A stretch of 44,095 nt of DNA from Planomonospora parontospora (GTDB lineage Bacteria; Actinomycetota; Actinomycetes; Streptosporangiales; Streptosporangiaceae). The stretch covers positions 1 through 44,095 of the forward strand of contig BMQD01000033.1 in assembly GCA_014647935.1 (NCBI GenBank), read 5' to 3'. The notes beneath the pieces are model-generated. The model saw only the letters and a list, made by a program, of their open reading frames with translations, did no database searches and was not told where the DNA came from. Positions 15,493 to 24,202 of this stretch are shown one piece after another (the first letter of the stretch is position 1; each line of letters starts with the position of its first letter). The position numbers and the translations under genes are program-made.

Positions 15493-17937
15493 ATGCAGCC
15501 AGACGCCTCCTCCCCGAGGCGCGTCACGCGCCACCGGCGGGGACGGGGACTCCTCCGTCCCCCCTCCTGGCTGCTCTTCGCCCTGCTCGGCTGCCTGGCG
15601 GTCGCGGTCGTGGTCGTCACGCCGGGCTGGGTGGGCGAGCTGCTGTGGGAGGCCGTCCCGCTCGCCGCGGTCGCGGCGATGGTCGCCGGGATCCGGCGGC
15701 ACCGCCCGCCCGCGGCCCCGGCCTGGTGGCTGATGACGGCGGGGGTGGGGGTCTGGGCGGCGGCCGACCTGCTGTGGACCGGCTGGTACGTGGCCGCCGG
15801 CGACGCCGGCGCGGTCCCCCGCTGGGTCGACCTGCTCTACGTGCCGATGTACCCGCTGATCGCGCTCGGCCTGGGCCGGTTGCAGCGCGGCCCGGTCCGG
15901 GCCGGGAACGGCGGGGTGACGCTGGACGCGGTGGTCATCGTGGTGGGGATCGCGTTCCTGTACTGGACGCTGATCTTCAATCCGTACCTCGGTGTCGGGA
16001 GCCTGCGCGAGGCCGACCACCTGACGGCCCTGCTCTACCTGGGCCTGGACATGGTCGTCGTCTTCATGGGGGCCCGGCTCTGGTTCCGCTACGGCAACCA
16101 GAGCGTCTCCTACGTGCTGCTCAGCCAGGGGTTCACCGCCCTGCTCGTCGCCGACGCGGTGTACACCACGACGCTGGTGGGCGACGGGAACCCCGGCATC
16201 TCGCTCCTGGACGGCTCCGGCGCCGAGGTCGTGGGGAGCGCGGCCTGGCTGCTCTGGCTCGTCCTCATGGGCACGGCCGCGCTGCACCCGTCGATGACCG
16301 GCGCCCAGGACGCCCTGCCCAGCAACGCCCTCACCGTCATGCGGGGCGGCGTCTTCCTGAGCATCGCCTGCGCGGGACCGGTCTCCTTCCTCATCGGCCT
16401 CGGGCCCGGCCCGGTGACGCTGACCCGCGCCGACATCGCGGTCCCGCTGGCGCTGCTGACCTGCCTGTCCGCCTTCCTGATCATCCGGCTGGTCGTGGGC
16501 ACCAGCGCAGCGCAGCGGCGCGCGATCCTGCTGGACGAGCAGGCCGCGGAGCTGTCGCGCGCGGCGGCGGAGCAGAGCGCGCTGCAGGAGCTGATCAGCC
16601 ACCGGGCGATGCACGACCCGCTGACCGGGCTGGCCAACCGGGCGCTGTTCAACGACCGGCTGGAGCAGGCCACCGCCCGGCGCTCGGCGTCGGCCCGGCA
16701 CGCCCTGCTGCTGCTGGACCTGGACGGGTTCCAGCACGTCAACGACGGTTACGGTCACCCGGTCGGCGACCAGTTGCTCGTCCAGGCCGGGCGCCGGCTC
16801 CGGGAGATCGTGCGGGAGGCCGACACGCTCGCCCGGCTGGGCGGCGACGAGTTCGCCGTCCTGCTGGAGGACGTCACCGCGGCCGAGGCCGGGGAGATCG
16901 CCGAGCGCGTGGTGGAGGCGGTCGCCGAGGTCTTCACCGTGGGCGGGTACGCCCTGCACGTGACCACCAGCGTCGGCCTGTACATGATCGCCGAGTCCGC
17001 CGACGCGCAGGAGGCCCTGCGTGACGCCGACCTGGCGCTGTACGCCGCCAAGGCGGCCGGCAAGAACCAGATCAGCGTGTTCCACCCGGGCCTGCGCGTG
17101 GAGCGGCTCGACCGGGCCCGCATCGCCGAGGGGCTGCGCCGGGCCCTGGAGGAGGACGAGTTCGTCCTGAACTACCAGCCGGTCGTGGATCTGCGGACCG
17201 GTGAGGTGCACGCCGTGGAGGCGCTGCTGCGCTGGCACTCCCCCGAGGGGGTCGTGCCGCCGGACGCGTTCATCCCGACCGCCGAGGAGACCGGCCTGAT
17301 CGTGCCGATCGGGGTGCAGGTGCTCCGCCGCGCCTGCTTCGACGCCCGCCGCTGGCACGAGCGGTACGGCATCGCCGTCAACGTCAACGTCTCCGGGCAC
17401 CAGCTGCACCGCCCCGGGTTCGTCGCCACGGTGCTGGACGCCCTGGCCGACAGCGGGCTGCCCGGCGAGGCGCTCATCCTGGAGATCACCGAGACGGCGC
17501 TGCTGGCCACCGGCCAGCAGGAGACCGCCCGGGTGATCGAATTCCTGTCGGAGCTGCGCACCTACGGCGTGCGGGTCGCCATCGACGACTTCGGCACCGG
17601 CTACTCCTCCCTGGCCTACCTGCAGCACCTCCCGGTCGACGTGGTCAAGATCGACGGTGCCTTCACCGGGTACGAGGCCGGCACCGACACCGCCTCCCGC
17701 CAGCGGCACGCCCTGACCCGGGCGATCATCGGCCTGTGCGAGAGCCTGGACCTGCCCGCCGTGGCGGAGAAGGTGGAGACCGCCGAGCAGGAGGAGTTCC
17801 TGCGCGACATGCGCTGCCCGCTGGGCCAGGGCTACCTGTTCAGCAAGCCCCTGCCGGCGCACGACCTGGACCGCCTCCTGGCCGGCGGCACCGGCCTCGA
17901 CCGGCCCGGCCGCGTCGGCGGCCTGCTGGCCGGTTGA
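15493..17937 (+). CDS. Membrane GGDEF-EAL protein, copy 2
   Basis: This paralogue of the preceding gene has 814 residues with the same architecture: multiple membrane segments to about residue 335, GGDEF near 449 with an RxxD inhibitory site (READ), and an EAL domain from about 575 with all catalytic motifs. The leader (AGGAGAAGACG-ATG) and first residues match copy 1. The ATG at 15493 is preferred because the frame upstream overlaps copy 1 and the promoter element. Membrane halves of the two copies share a pattern but differ strongly, suggesting different signals. This copy has a strict FliA-like promoter and copy 1 does not, so they are probably expressed under different conditions. Confidence 0.93.
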   Translation: MQPDASSPRRVTRHRRGRGLLRPPSWLLFALLGCLAVAVVVVTPGWVGELLWEAVPLAAVAAMVAGIRRHRPPAAPAWWLMTAGVGVWAAADLLWTGWYVAAGDAGAVPRWVDLLYVPMYPLIALGLGRLQRGPVRAGNGGVTLDAVVIVVGIAFLYWTLIFNPYLGVGSLREADHLTALLYLGLDMVVVFMGARLWFRYGNQSVSYVLLSQGFTALLVADAVYTTTLVGDGNPGISLLDGSGAEVVGSAAWLLWLVLMGTAALHPSMTGAQDALPSNALTVMRGGVFLSIACAGPVSFLIGLGPGPVTLTRADIAVPLALLTCLSAFLIIRLVVGTSAAQRRAILLDEQAAELSRAAAEQSALQELISHRAMHDPLTGLANRALFNDRLEQATARRSASARHALLLLDLDGFQHVNDGYGHPVGDQLLVQAGRRLREIVREADTLARLGGDEFAVLLEDVTAAEAGEIAERVVEAVAEVFTVGGYALHVTTSVGLYMIAESADAQEALRDADLALYAAKAAGKNQISVFHPGLRVERLDRARIAEGLRRALEEDEFVLNYQPVVDLRTGEVHAVEALLRWHSPEGVVPPDAFIPTAEETGLIVPIGVQVLRRACFDARRWHERYGIAVNVNVSGHQLHRPGFVATVLDALADSGLPGEALILEITETALLATGQQETARVIEFLSELRTYGVRVAIDDFGTGYSSLAYLQHLPVDVVKIDGAFTGYEAGTDTASRQRHALTRAIIGLCESLDLPAVAEKVETAEQEEFLRDMRCPLGQGYLFSKPLPAHDLDRLLAGGTGLDRPGRVGGLLAG

Positions 17938-18030
17938 GGAGCCGCACGACCGACCGGCCGACGGGGCGCGCGCCCGGCCGGTCGAGGAGCCGCGTACCCG
18001 GCCGGCTGACGCGCCGTATCCCGGTCGGCT
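17930..18030 (+). repeat. Imperfect 22-24-base repeats following the copy 2 stop codon
   Basis: The sequence around the stop (GGCCGGTTGAGGAGCCGC) recurs in decayed form as GGCCGGTCGAGGAGCCGCG, GGCCGGCTGACGCGCCG and GGTCGGCTGACGGGCCGCG. Most units keep a TGA. Confidence 0.55.
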
Positions 18031-18064
18031 GACGGGCCGCGTCCCCGCCGGGACGCGGCCCGTC
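18031..18064. terminator. Strong hairpin terminator after GGDEF-EAL copy 2
   Basis: A perfect 15-base-pair stem (18031-18045 with 18050-18064) has a 4-base CGCC loop. It lies between the GGDEF-EAL stop and the promoter of the MFS gene. Confidence 0.75.
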
Positions 18065-18092
18065 AATGGTTGACGCCGCAACCTTTCAGCTA

Positions 18093-18121
18093 CTCAGGGT
18101 CCGTCCCCGCCTGCCGATCGG
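18093..18121 (+). promoter_or_regulatory. FliA-like promoter for the MFS transporter
   Basis: CTCA (18093-18096), 17 bases, then CCGATCGG (18114-18121). It is placed after a strong terminator and about 145 bases before the GTG start. Confidence 0.65.
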
Positions 18122-18266
18122 CTCTGCGGAGGACGGACCGCTCCGGATCCGGGGCGCGGTGCCGTACGGCACCGCGCCACCGCGCCCAGGGCCGCCCCGC
18201 CCCATCACGGCGGGGCGCGTGCGACGAGCCCTCTCTCCGCGAGGATCCGACCGAGGAAGCGTCACC

Positions 18267-19673
18267 GTGCCCCGAACCCCAGAAATGCTGCGTGCCCTGC
18301 GGCACCGGAACTACCGCCTGTGGGCGGGTGCGGACTTCCTGTCGGTCGCCGGGACCTGGATGCAGGTGCTGGGCGTCAACTGGCTGCTGCTGTCCATCAC
18401 GGGTTCGGCCACCAGCCTGGGGTTCGGCCTCTTCCTGCAGTCGCTGCCCACCGTGCTGCTCGCCTTCGCCGGAGGCTCCCTGGCCGACCGCCTGCCCGCG
18501 CGGCCGCTGCTGCTGACCACCCAGGCCCTGCACGGGCTGCTCGCCGCGGTGCTGGCCGGGATCGCCCTCGGCGGCGCGGACGGCGTGTGGCCCGTCTACG
18601 CGGTCGCGCTCCTCGGGGGCGTGGTCTCCGCCCTGGACGGCCCCGCCCTGGGGCGCTTCGGCGCGGAGGTGGTCGGCCCCGACGACCTGCCCAACGCCCT
18701 GGCCCTGGGCTCGGTGATCAGCTCCGGCGGGCGCATCCTCGGCATGGGCGCCGCCGGCGTCCTCATCCCCGTCGTCGGCACCGGCGCCCTCTTCGCGCTC
18801 AACGCGCTGAGCTTCGCGGTGGTGATGGCGGCGATCGCCGCCATGCGCCGCGGTGAGCTGCACCCCCTGCCGCGCGCCGAGGCGCAGGAGGCCGGGATCG
18901 CAGCCGGGCTGCGCTACATCGGGGGCACCCGGTGGCTGCTCGTCCTGCTCGGCATGGCCTTCGTGCTGGGCGCCCTGGGCCGCAACTACCAGGTCACCAT
19001 GGCCGCGATGAGCAACGGCCCGCTGGGCGCGGGCGCCGCCGGGTACGGGATCCTGTCGGTGGTCTTCGCCGCCGGCGCCGTCGTCGGCGGCCTGTACGCG
19101 GCGTCGCGGCCGCGGCTGACGTTCCCGATCCTGTTCGCCGCCGCGGGCCTCACCAGCGTGGGGCAGGCGTTCAGCGGCGTCATGCCGGGCCTGCTCTCCT
19201 TCGCGGTCGTGCTGCTGCCGATCGCGGCCGGCGCGGTGGTCCTCGACACCACGGTCAGCACCCGCGCGCAGCTCGGCACCGCCGCGCAGATGCGGGGCCG
19301 CGTGCTGGCCGCGCAGTCGATGGTCGGGGCGGCCTCCGGCGCGGTCGGCGGCCCGCTGCTGGGGATGCTCAGCGACACCGCGGGCCCGCGGGCGGCCCTC
19401 GTCCTGGCGGGCGTGGTCACCTCGGTGGTGACGGTCCTCGCCGCCGTGGCGCTGGCCCGTGCGCTCGGCCACCGGGGGATCCCGGCGGCGGCCCGTGCGC
19501 TCGGTCGCCGGGGGATCCCGGCGGCGCCGGCCCGCGTGCTCGAGGGCCGGGGGGCGGCGGAGGCGCCGGCTCCCGGACGCCGGGGAGCACCGCGGCCGCC
19601 GCAGGACCTTCAGGGCGGGCCGCCCGAGGGCAGGACGACGGTGAAGCACGCGCCCTCCCCCGTGTCGGTGTAG
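18267..19673 (+). CDS. Major facilitator superfamily exporter (EntS-like)
   Basis: This 468-residue transporter has about 12 hydrophobic segments. The N-terminus reads MLRALRHRNYRLWAGADFLSVAGTWMQ, typical of the MFS_3/EntS exporter group, and the loop between helices 2 and 3 reads GGSLADRLPARPLL. The GTG at 18267 has GAGGAAG 7 bases upstream; in-frame codons further upstream overlap the promoter. The C-terminal tail carries a 12-residue repeat (ALGHRGIPAA / ALGRRGIPAA). The last 64 bases overlap the convergent kinase gene. The substrate is unknown; membership of a motility-type regulon would be unusual for this family. Confidence 0.88.
   Translation: MPRTPEMLRALRHRNYRLWAGADFLSVAGTWMQVLGVNWLLLSITGSATSLGFGLFLQSLPTVLLAFAGGSLADRLPARPLLLTTQALHGLLAAVLAGIALGGADGVWPVYAVALLGGVVSALDGPALGRFGAEVVGPDDLPNALALGSVISSGGRILGMGAAGVLIPVVGTGALFALNALSFAVVMAAIAAMRRGELHPLPRAEAQEAGIAAGLRYIGGTRWLLVLLGMAFVLGALGRNYQVTMAAMSNGPLGAGAAGYGILSVVFAAGAVVGGLYAASRPRLTFPILFAAAGLTSVGQAFSGVMPGLLSFAVVLLPIAAGAVVLDTTVSTRAQLGTAAQMRGRVLAAQSMVGAASGAVGGPLLGMLSDTAGPRAALVLAGVVTSVVTVLAAVALARALGHRGIPAAARALGRRGIPAAPARVLEGRGAAEAPAPGRRGAPRPPQDLQGGPPEGRTTVKHAPSPVSV
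19455..19526 (+). repeat. 36-base in-frame direct repeat at the MFS 3' end
   Basis: Two adjacent 36-base units (19455-19490 and 19491-19526) encode near-identical 12-residue segments in the cytoplasmic tail. A third decayed unit follows. Confidence 0.75.
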
Positions 19674-20818
19674 CGCACGTCCCCGCCGTGCGCGCGGGCC
19701 AGCTCGCGGGTGATCCACAGGCCGAGACCGACCGACTGCGGGTCGTCGCCGGTGGCGCCGAACCGGGAGAACAGCGCGTCCCGCCGCTGCGGGGGAACCC
19801 CGGAGCCGTGGTCGCGCACGTGGACGAGGACCGTTCCCCCGGCCCGCTCGGCGCTCACCACCACCGGCGGTGCGCCGTGGCGGACCGCGTTGGCGAGCAG
19901 GTTGAGCAGGACCTGCTCCAGCCGCTGCGGGTCGGCCGGCACGGTCAGGTCCTCGCCGACGTCCACCTCGACCGGCCTGCCGAGGTCGTCCACGACCTCC
20001 TGGACCGTCTCGCGCAGCGGGATCCGCCGCAGGTCGAGCCGGAGGCCCCCCTCGGAGTCGACCCGGTCGGCGTCCAGCAGCCCGTCGGCCAGCCGCCGGA
20101 TCCTGGCCGCCTGCCGCAGCGCCACGGCGACGAGCGCCCGCCGTTCCTCCGGCGGCAGATCGCCGGTCTCGTCGCGGACGGACTCCAGGGCGAACCGCAC
20201 CGAGGTCAGCGGGGAGCGGACGTCGTGGGCCAGGGTCGAGGTCAGGGCGGCGCGCCACTGCTCGGCCCGCCGCAACCGGTCGTTGGCCCGGCGCTGGTGC
20301 GCGGCCTGCCGGGAGATGATCGCGCCCACCGCCACGACCGCCGGGATGAGCAGCACGGTGCTGTAGACCGCCGCGGGCCCGCTGTCGGCGGCGAGCAGCG
20401 GCATCAGGTAGGACAGGGTCGCCGGGACCGCCAGCGCCAGCACGGCCCGGACCGGCAGGTGCAGCCCCGCCCAGGCGAACAGCAGCATCAGGAAGGGCCC
20501 CGTCCCGGCGACGAACCCGGCGAACGTCCAGGTGGCCCAGGCCTGGATCACCAGCGCGGGCACGCAGAGCACGGACGGCGAGCGGGGCCCGAACCGGGCC
20601 CAGGGCAGGAACCAGGCGAGCGCCGCGCAGACCAGGTCGGCGGCGGCGATCGTGAGCAGCGTGGTCGCCCTGGAGGAGGTGCCGGTCCGGGCGAACAGCC
20701 CCGTCACGGCCAGCACCAGGACCAGGGTCCCGGCCAGCGCGTACAGCAGGGCGGCCTGGCGCGCGGCGACCTCGGGCCCCTCGCCCCACAGGGACCCCCA
20801 CAGGGACCTCGCCCGCAT
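19610..20818 (-). CDS. Orphan membrane sensor histidine kinase
   Basis: This kinase of about 402 residues has six hydrophobic segments in the first 170 residues, with no large external sensor loop. A coiled region follows, then a dimerisation domain with H198 in TLAHDVRSP. The ATPase domain has an intact N box (LNLLANAVRHG), G1 (DHGSGVPP) and G2 (SVGLGLWI). It should be active. No response regulator is adjacent; the nearest is the divergent CheB. I chose ATG 20818 (GGGGG about 7 bases upstream); a GTG at 20848 would add 10 residues. Its 3' end overlaps the convergent MFS gene by 64 bases. Confidence 0.88.
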   Translation of the reverse strand: MRARSLWGSLWGEGPEVAARQAALLYALAGTLVLVLAVTGLFARTGTSSRATTLLTIAAADLVCAALAWFLPWARFGPRSPSVLCVPALVIQAWATWTFAGFVAGTGPFLMLLFAWAGLHLPVRAVLALAVPATLSYLMPLLAADSGPAAVYSTVLLIPAVVAVGAIISRQAAHQRRANDRLRRAEQWRAALTSTLAHDVRSPLTSVRFALESVRDETGDLPPEERRALVAVALRQAARIRRLADGLLDADRVDSEGGLRLDLRRIPLRETVQEVVDDLGRPVEVDVGEDLTVPADPQRLEQVLLNLLANAVRHGAPPVVVSAERAGGTVLVHVRDHGSGVPPQRRDALFSRFGATGDDPQSVGLGLWITRELARAHGGDVRYTDTGEGACFTVVLPSGGPP

Positions 20819-20949
20819 CGCAACGCCCCCGCCTCGCGCCCCGGCCACCTCGGATGATAACTATTCGTAGTATCTCGCTACCAGAACGTCACCGAAGAGG
20901 AGGTGGCCCCGGAGCGGCCGTATCCGGTGCCGAGGAAGCACGGTGAATC

Positions 20950-20978
20950 CTCAGCCCATTGCCCCGCCTGTCGATAGG
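20950..20978 (+). promoter_or_regulatory. FliA-like promoter for the cheB operon
   Basis: CTCA (20950-20953), 17 bases, then TCGATAGG (20971-20978). It is 56 bases upstream of the cheB GTG and presumably drives cheB-cheR-cheY-cheX-cheY and the following gene. Confidence 0.72.
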
Positions 20979-21033
20979 AGACCCGACGGGCGGGCGGTGA
21001 GACGTGTCCCGCTTCTTACACAGGAGGCCTCGC

Positions 21034-22113
21034 GTGGTATCGGTTCTCGTGGTCGACGACTCGGTCGTCGTCCGGCGCCTGATCGTCGACGCGCTGAGCG
21101 CGGATCCCGGCATCCAGGTGGTGGGCACCGCACCCAACGGCAAGGTCGCCCTCTCCAAGATCGACATGTTGAAGCCGGACATCGTCACGCTCGACATCGA
21201 GATGCCGGTCATGGACGGACTGACCACGATCAAGGAGATCCGGAAGGTCCACCCCCGGCTCCCGGTCATCATGTTCAGCACGCTGACCTCGGTCGGGGCG
21301 TCGGCCACCCTGGAGGCCCTGGCATCGGGCGCCAGCGACTACGTGACGAAGCCGGCCAACGTCGGCAGCGTCTCGGAGTCCATCAAGAGCGTGCGCGAGC
21401 AGATCATTCCGCGCATCCACGCCCTCTGCAGGACGGGCACGCCGCGCGGAGCGGTCAGACCGGCTCCGCGCCTCGCGCCGCCGCCTCCCCGCACCGCGGC
21501 CGGCGCCGGTGCCGGCACGCCCGACATCGTCGCCGTGGGCTGCTCCACCGGCGGGCCCGACGCCCTGGCGAAGGTGGTCAACGCGCTTCCCGCGACGTTC
21601 CCCGTGCCGGTCGTCGTGGTGCAGCACATGCCGCAGGTCTTCACCAAGATGTTCGCCGAGCGGCTCGACCGCTCCTCCCCGCTGAAGGTCGTCGAGGCCC
21701 AAGGCGAGATGACGCTCACGCCGGGGACGGTCTACATCGCCCCGGGCGACTACCACCTCGAGGTGGCGCGGCGCGGCGCCGGGGTCGTCACCCACCTGCA
21801 GCAGGGGCCACCGGAGAACTTCTGCCGCCCGGCCGTGGACGTCCTGTTCCGCTCCGTCGCCAAGGCGTACGGAGGCTCGACCCTGGGCCTGATCCTGACG
21901 GGCATGGGCCAGGACGGCAAGCGCGGCAGCGAGGCCCTGGTCTCCAAGGGCGCGGAGATCGTCGCCCAGGACGAGGCGACCTCGGTCGTCTGGGGGATGC
22001 CCGGCGCGGTGGCCGGAGCAGGCCTGGCCCATTCGATCCTTCCCCTGCACGAGATTTCCCAGCATCTAATCAGTCGTGTGGCCGGCGGCCGCATGGCCAG
22101 GTCCCGAGGATGA
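21034..22113 (+). CDS. cheB: Chemotaxis protein-glutamate methylesterase/deamidase CheB
   Basis: CheB removes methyl groups from chemoreceptors when phosphorylated, giving adaptation. The 359-residue protein has a receiver domain with D54 in TLDIEMPVMDG, a Pro/Ala-rich linker near 140-160, and a methylesterase domain. The catalytic triad is visible: S171 in GCSTGGP, H198 in VVQHMP and D294 in MGQDGKRG. I chose GTG 21034 because AGGAGG lies 6 bases upstream; a GTG at 21004 is further from any binding site. It is the first gene of the chemotaxis operon and works against CheR encoded next. No cheA or cheW lies in the window. Confidence 0.97.
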   Translation: MVSVLVVDDSVVVRRLIVDALSADPGIQVVGTAPNGKVALSKIDMLKPDIVTLDIEMPVMDGLTTIKEIRKVHPRLPVIMFSTLTSVGASATLEALASGASDYVTKPANVGSVSESIKSVREQIIPRIHALCRTGTPRGAVRPAPRLAPPPPRTAAGAGAGTPDIVAVGCSTGGPDALAKVVNALPATFPVPVVVVQHMPQVFTKMFAERLDRSSPLKVVEAQGEMTLTPGTVYIAPGDYHLEVARRGAGVVTHLQQGPPENFCRPAVDVLFRSVAKAYGGSTLGLILTGMGQDGKRGSEALVSKGAEIVAQDEATSVVWGMPGAVAGAGLAHSILPLHEISQHLISRVAGGRMARSRG

Positions 22114-22117
22114 CCCG

Positions 22118-22960
22118 ATGGCTCTGACCCAACATGAGTTCGCCTTCGTGAGCGGGCTCGTCCGGCGCGAGGCGGCGATCGTCCTCGAATCGGGCAAGGA
22201 ATACCTGGTGGAGGCGCGGCTGCTGCCGCTCGCCAGGCGGACGGGCACCGTCTCGGTGTCGGAGTTCGTCGCGCGGGCGCAGCGCGAGCGCGTGCTCGCC
22301 GACCAGATCGTCGACGCCCTGACCACCAACGAGACCTCGTGGCTGCGCGACCGCGAGCCGTTCACCGCGTTCACCGACAGCGTGGTCCCGGACCTGGCGG
22401 AGCGGCGCGGTCCCCAGCACAAGCTGCGGATCTGGTCGGCCGCCTGCTCCAGCGGGCAGGAGCCGTACAGCCTGGCCATGCTGCTGGAGGAGTCCGTACG
22501 GGCCGGCAAGTACGAGATCATCGCGACGGACATCTCCACGGAGATGATCGAGCGGGCCAAGGCCGGCCGCTACAGCCAGCTGGAGGTCAACCGCGGGCTG
22601 CCCGTGCCCATGCTGGTGCGGTACTTCGACCGGGTCGGCACGGAGTGGCAGGTGGCCGAGGCGCTGCGCCGCAACATCTCCTTCCAGAAGGTGAACCTGG
22701 CGGCGCCGCTGCCGCAGATGGCCCCCTTCGACGTGGTGTTCCTGCGCAACGTCCTGATCTACTTCGACCTCGAGACCAAGCGCTCGGTGCTGCGGCGGAT
22801 CCGCAGCCTGATGCGCCCGGACGGCTGGCTGTTCCTCGGCGCCGCCGAAACCACCATCGGCATCGACGACGGGTTCGAACGCGTCGTCGCCGGACGCGCG
22901 TCGGCCTACCGGCCGCGCGCCGCCACGACTGCGCCGGTCGGCGCGACAAGGAAGGGGTGA
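22118..22960 (+). CDS. cheR: Chemotaxis protein methyltransferase CheR
   Basis: CheR methylates glutamates of chemoreceptors using S-adenosylmethionine. The 280-residue protein has the helical N-terminal domain (about 1-80, ending in TTNETSWLRDREPF). The SAM-binding domain contains WSAACSSGQEPYSLAM and ATDISTEMI. NVLIYFD near 211 is the typical CheR motif. The ATG lies 4 bases after cheB, with CGAGGA upstream. Its stop overlaps a GTG of the following cheY (GTGA). None of the receptor C-termini I can see carries an NWETF-type tether, so CheR must bind receptors directly. Confidence 0.97.
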   Translation: MALTQHEFAFVSGLVRREAAIVLESGKEYLVEARLLPLARRTGTVSVSEFVARAQRERVLADQIVDALTTNETSWLRDREPFTAFTDSVVPDLAERRGPQHKLRIWSAACSSGQEPYSLAMLLEESVRAGKYEIIATDISTEMIERAKAGRYSQLEVNRGLPVPMLVRYFDRVGTEWQVAEALRRNISFQKVNLAAPLPQMAPFDVVFLRNVLIYFDLETKRSVLRRIRSLMRPDGWLFLGAAETTIGIDDGFERVVAGRASAYRPRAATTAPVGATRKG

Positions 22961-22965
22961 TCATC

Positions 22966-23352
22966 GTGCCCACGGCAATGATCATCGATGACAGCCGGGC
23001 GATGAGGCTCATTCTGCGTCGCATCGTCACGCAGCTGGGCTTCGAGGTACACGAGGCCGGAAACGGAAAGGAAGCACTTGATCTGCTGGAGACGGTGGAT
23101 CCGATGCCGCAGGTGGCGCTCATCGACTGGAACATGCCGGTGATGAACGGACTGGAGTTCGTCACGGCGGTCCGCTCGCAGGAGCGGTACCGGCAGATGA
23201 CGCTGATGATGGTGACCACGGAGAGCGAGCACGGGCAGATCGTCCGGGCGCTCGCGGCCGGGGCGCACGAGTACGTCATCAAGCCGTTCACGCCTGAGGC
23301 CATCGCCGAGAAGCTGGCCCTGCTGGGCCTCGTACCGAGTGGAATCGTGTAA
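22966..23352 (+). CDS. cheY: Chemotaxis response regulator CheY, copy 1
   Basis: This 128-residue receiver has D8/D9 in IIDDSRAM, phospho-acceptor D54 in LIDWNMPVMNG, a switch threonine in MVTTESE and K106 in VIKPF. It has no output domain. I chose GTG 22966 because AAGGAAGGGG ends about 8 bases upstream; GTG 22957, which overlaps the cheR stop, is too close to that site. The stop overlaps the cheX ATG (TAATG). The W-N-M-P sequence after the acceptor is typical of CheY proteins rather than transcription-factor receivers, consistent with binding the flagellar switch. Confidence 0.92.
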   Translation: MPTAMIIDDSRAMRLILRRIVTQLGFEVHEAGNGKEALDLLETVDPMPQVALIDWNMPVMNGLEFVTAVRSQERYRQMTLMMVTTESEHGQIVRALAAGAHEYVIKPFTPEAIAEKLALLGLVPSGIV

Positions 23353-23825
23353 TGAGCGCTCCGACCACCGACGACCTGCACGCCATCACCGAGCAGGTCT
23401 GGCTGTCCTATCTCGACCCCGAGGGGGTCAATCCCTTCCTCCCGTCGCCCGACGCCCCGCCGTCACCCCACGTGATCGCGGCCGTCTCGGTGACGGGCGC
23501 CTGGGAGGGGCACGTCGTCATGACCTTCTCCGAGCGGGCCGCCGAGCTGTCCAGCGCGGCCCTGCTCGGCATGGGGGACGACGAGGTCACTCCGGACGAC
23601 ATCGCCGACGCCGTCGGCGAGCTGGTCAACGTCATCGGGGGGAACGTCAAGAGCCTGCTGCCCGACGGGTCCCTGCTCTCCCTGCCGCACGTGGTGACGG
23701 GGGAGTCCGCGGGCAACACCCGCTGGCCCGCGGCGGTGGAGGTCTGCCGCCTGCAGGGCAGCTGGCAGGACGAGAAGATCGCGATCAGCGTGTGGACCAG
23801 CAAGTCCGCCGGGGAAGGAGCCTAG
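23352..23825 (+). CDS. cheX: CheX-type CheY-phosphate phosphatase
   Basis: The 157-residue protein matches the CheC/CheX/FliY fold. The phosphatase motif ExxN is present as E90-L-V-N93 in DAVGELVNVIGGNVKSLLP, the helix that inserts into the CheY active site. A beta-rich N-terminal half (HVIAAVSVTGAWEGHVVMTF) precedes it. CheX resets CheY by dephosphorylation and replaces CheZ in many bacteria. It is translationally coupled to the preceding cheY and 5 bases upstream of a second cheY, so it could act on either. Confidence 0.88.
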   Translation: MSAPTTDDLHAITEQVWLSYLDPEGVNPFLPSPDAPPSPHVIAAVSVTGAWEGHVVMTFSERAAELSSAALLGMGDDEVTPDDIADAVGELVNVIGGNVKSLLPDGSLLSLPHVVTGESAGNTRWPAAVEVCRLQGSWQDEKIAISVWTSKSAGEGA

Positions 23826-23830
23826 GCACC

Positions 23831-24193
23831 ATGAAGATCCTCATCGCCGATGACAGCCGCGTGATGCGTCAGATCGTCACGCGCACCCTCCGCCAGGCGG
23901 GCTTCAGCGGCCACGACCTCGTGGAGGCGGCCGACGGGCGCCAGGCCCACGACCTGACGATCTCCGAGAAGCCCGACCTGGTCCTGTCGGACTGGAACAT
24001 GCCCGAGATGACGGGCATCGAGGTGCTGCGCGCGCTGCGCGCGGGCGGCGTGAACGTGCCGTTCGGCTTCGTCACCTCGGAGGGCACCGACGAGATGAAG
24101 CAGATGGCCGAGCAGGCAGGGGCGCTGTTCCTCATCACCAAGCCGTTCACCGCGGAGACGTTCGCCGACGTACTCGGCCCGATCCTGGGGTAG
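23831..24193 (+). CDS. cheY: Chemotaxis response regulator CheY, copy 2
   Basis: This 120-residue receiver has D8/D9 in IADDSRVM, acceptor D54 in VLSDWNMPEMTG, the switch residue in VTSEG and K104 in ITKPF. A GGAAGGAG binding site lies about 10 bases before the ATG. It differs clearly from the first CheY, so it is not a recent duplicate. It may be the true flagellar-switch regulator, or a phosphate sink that drains CheA. It is followed after 9 bases by another CheX-like gene. Confidence 0.92.
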   Translation: MKILIADDSRVMRQIVTRTLRQAGFSGHDLVEAADGRQAHDLTISEKPDLVLSDWNMPEMTGIEVLRALRAGGVNVPFGFVTSEGTDEMKQMAEQAGALFLITKPFTAETFADVLGPILG

Positions 24194-24202
24194 AGGCCCT
24201 TC

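Noticed and set aside
15178-18081. Open frame of 967 codons on the minus strand opposite the second GGDEF-EAL gene
   Set aside because: It is antisense to clearly coding sequence and has the Gly/Gln/Ala-rich composition typical of GC-rich shadow frames.
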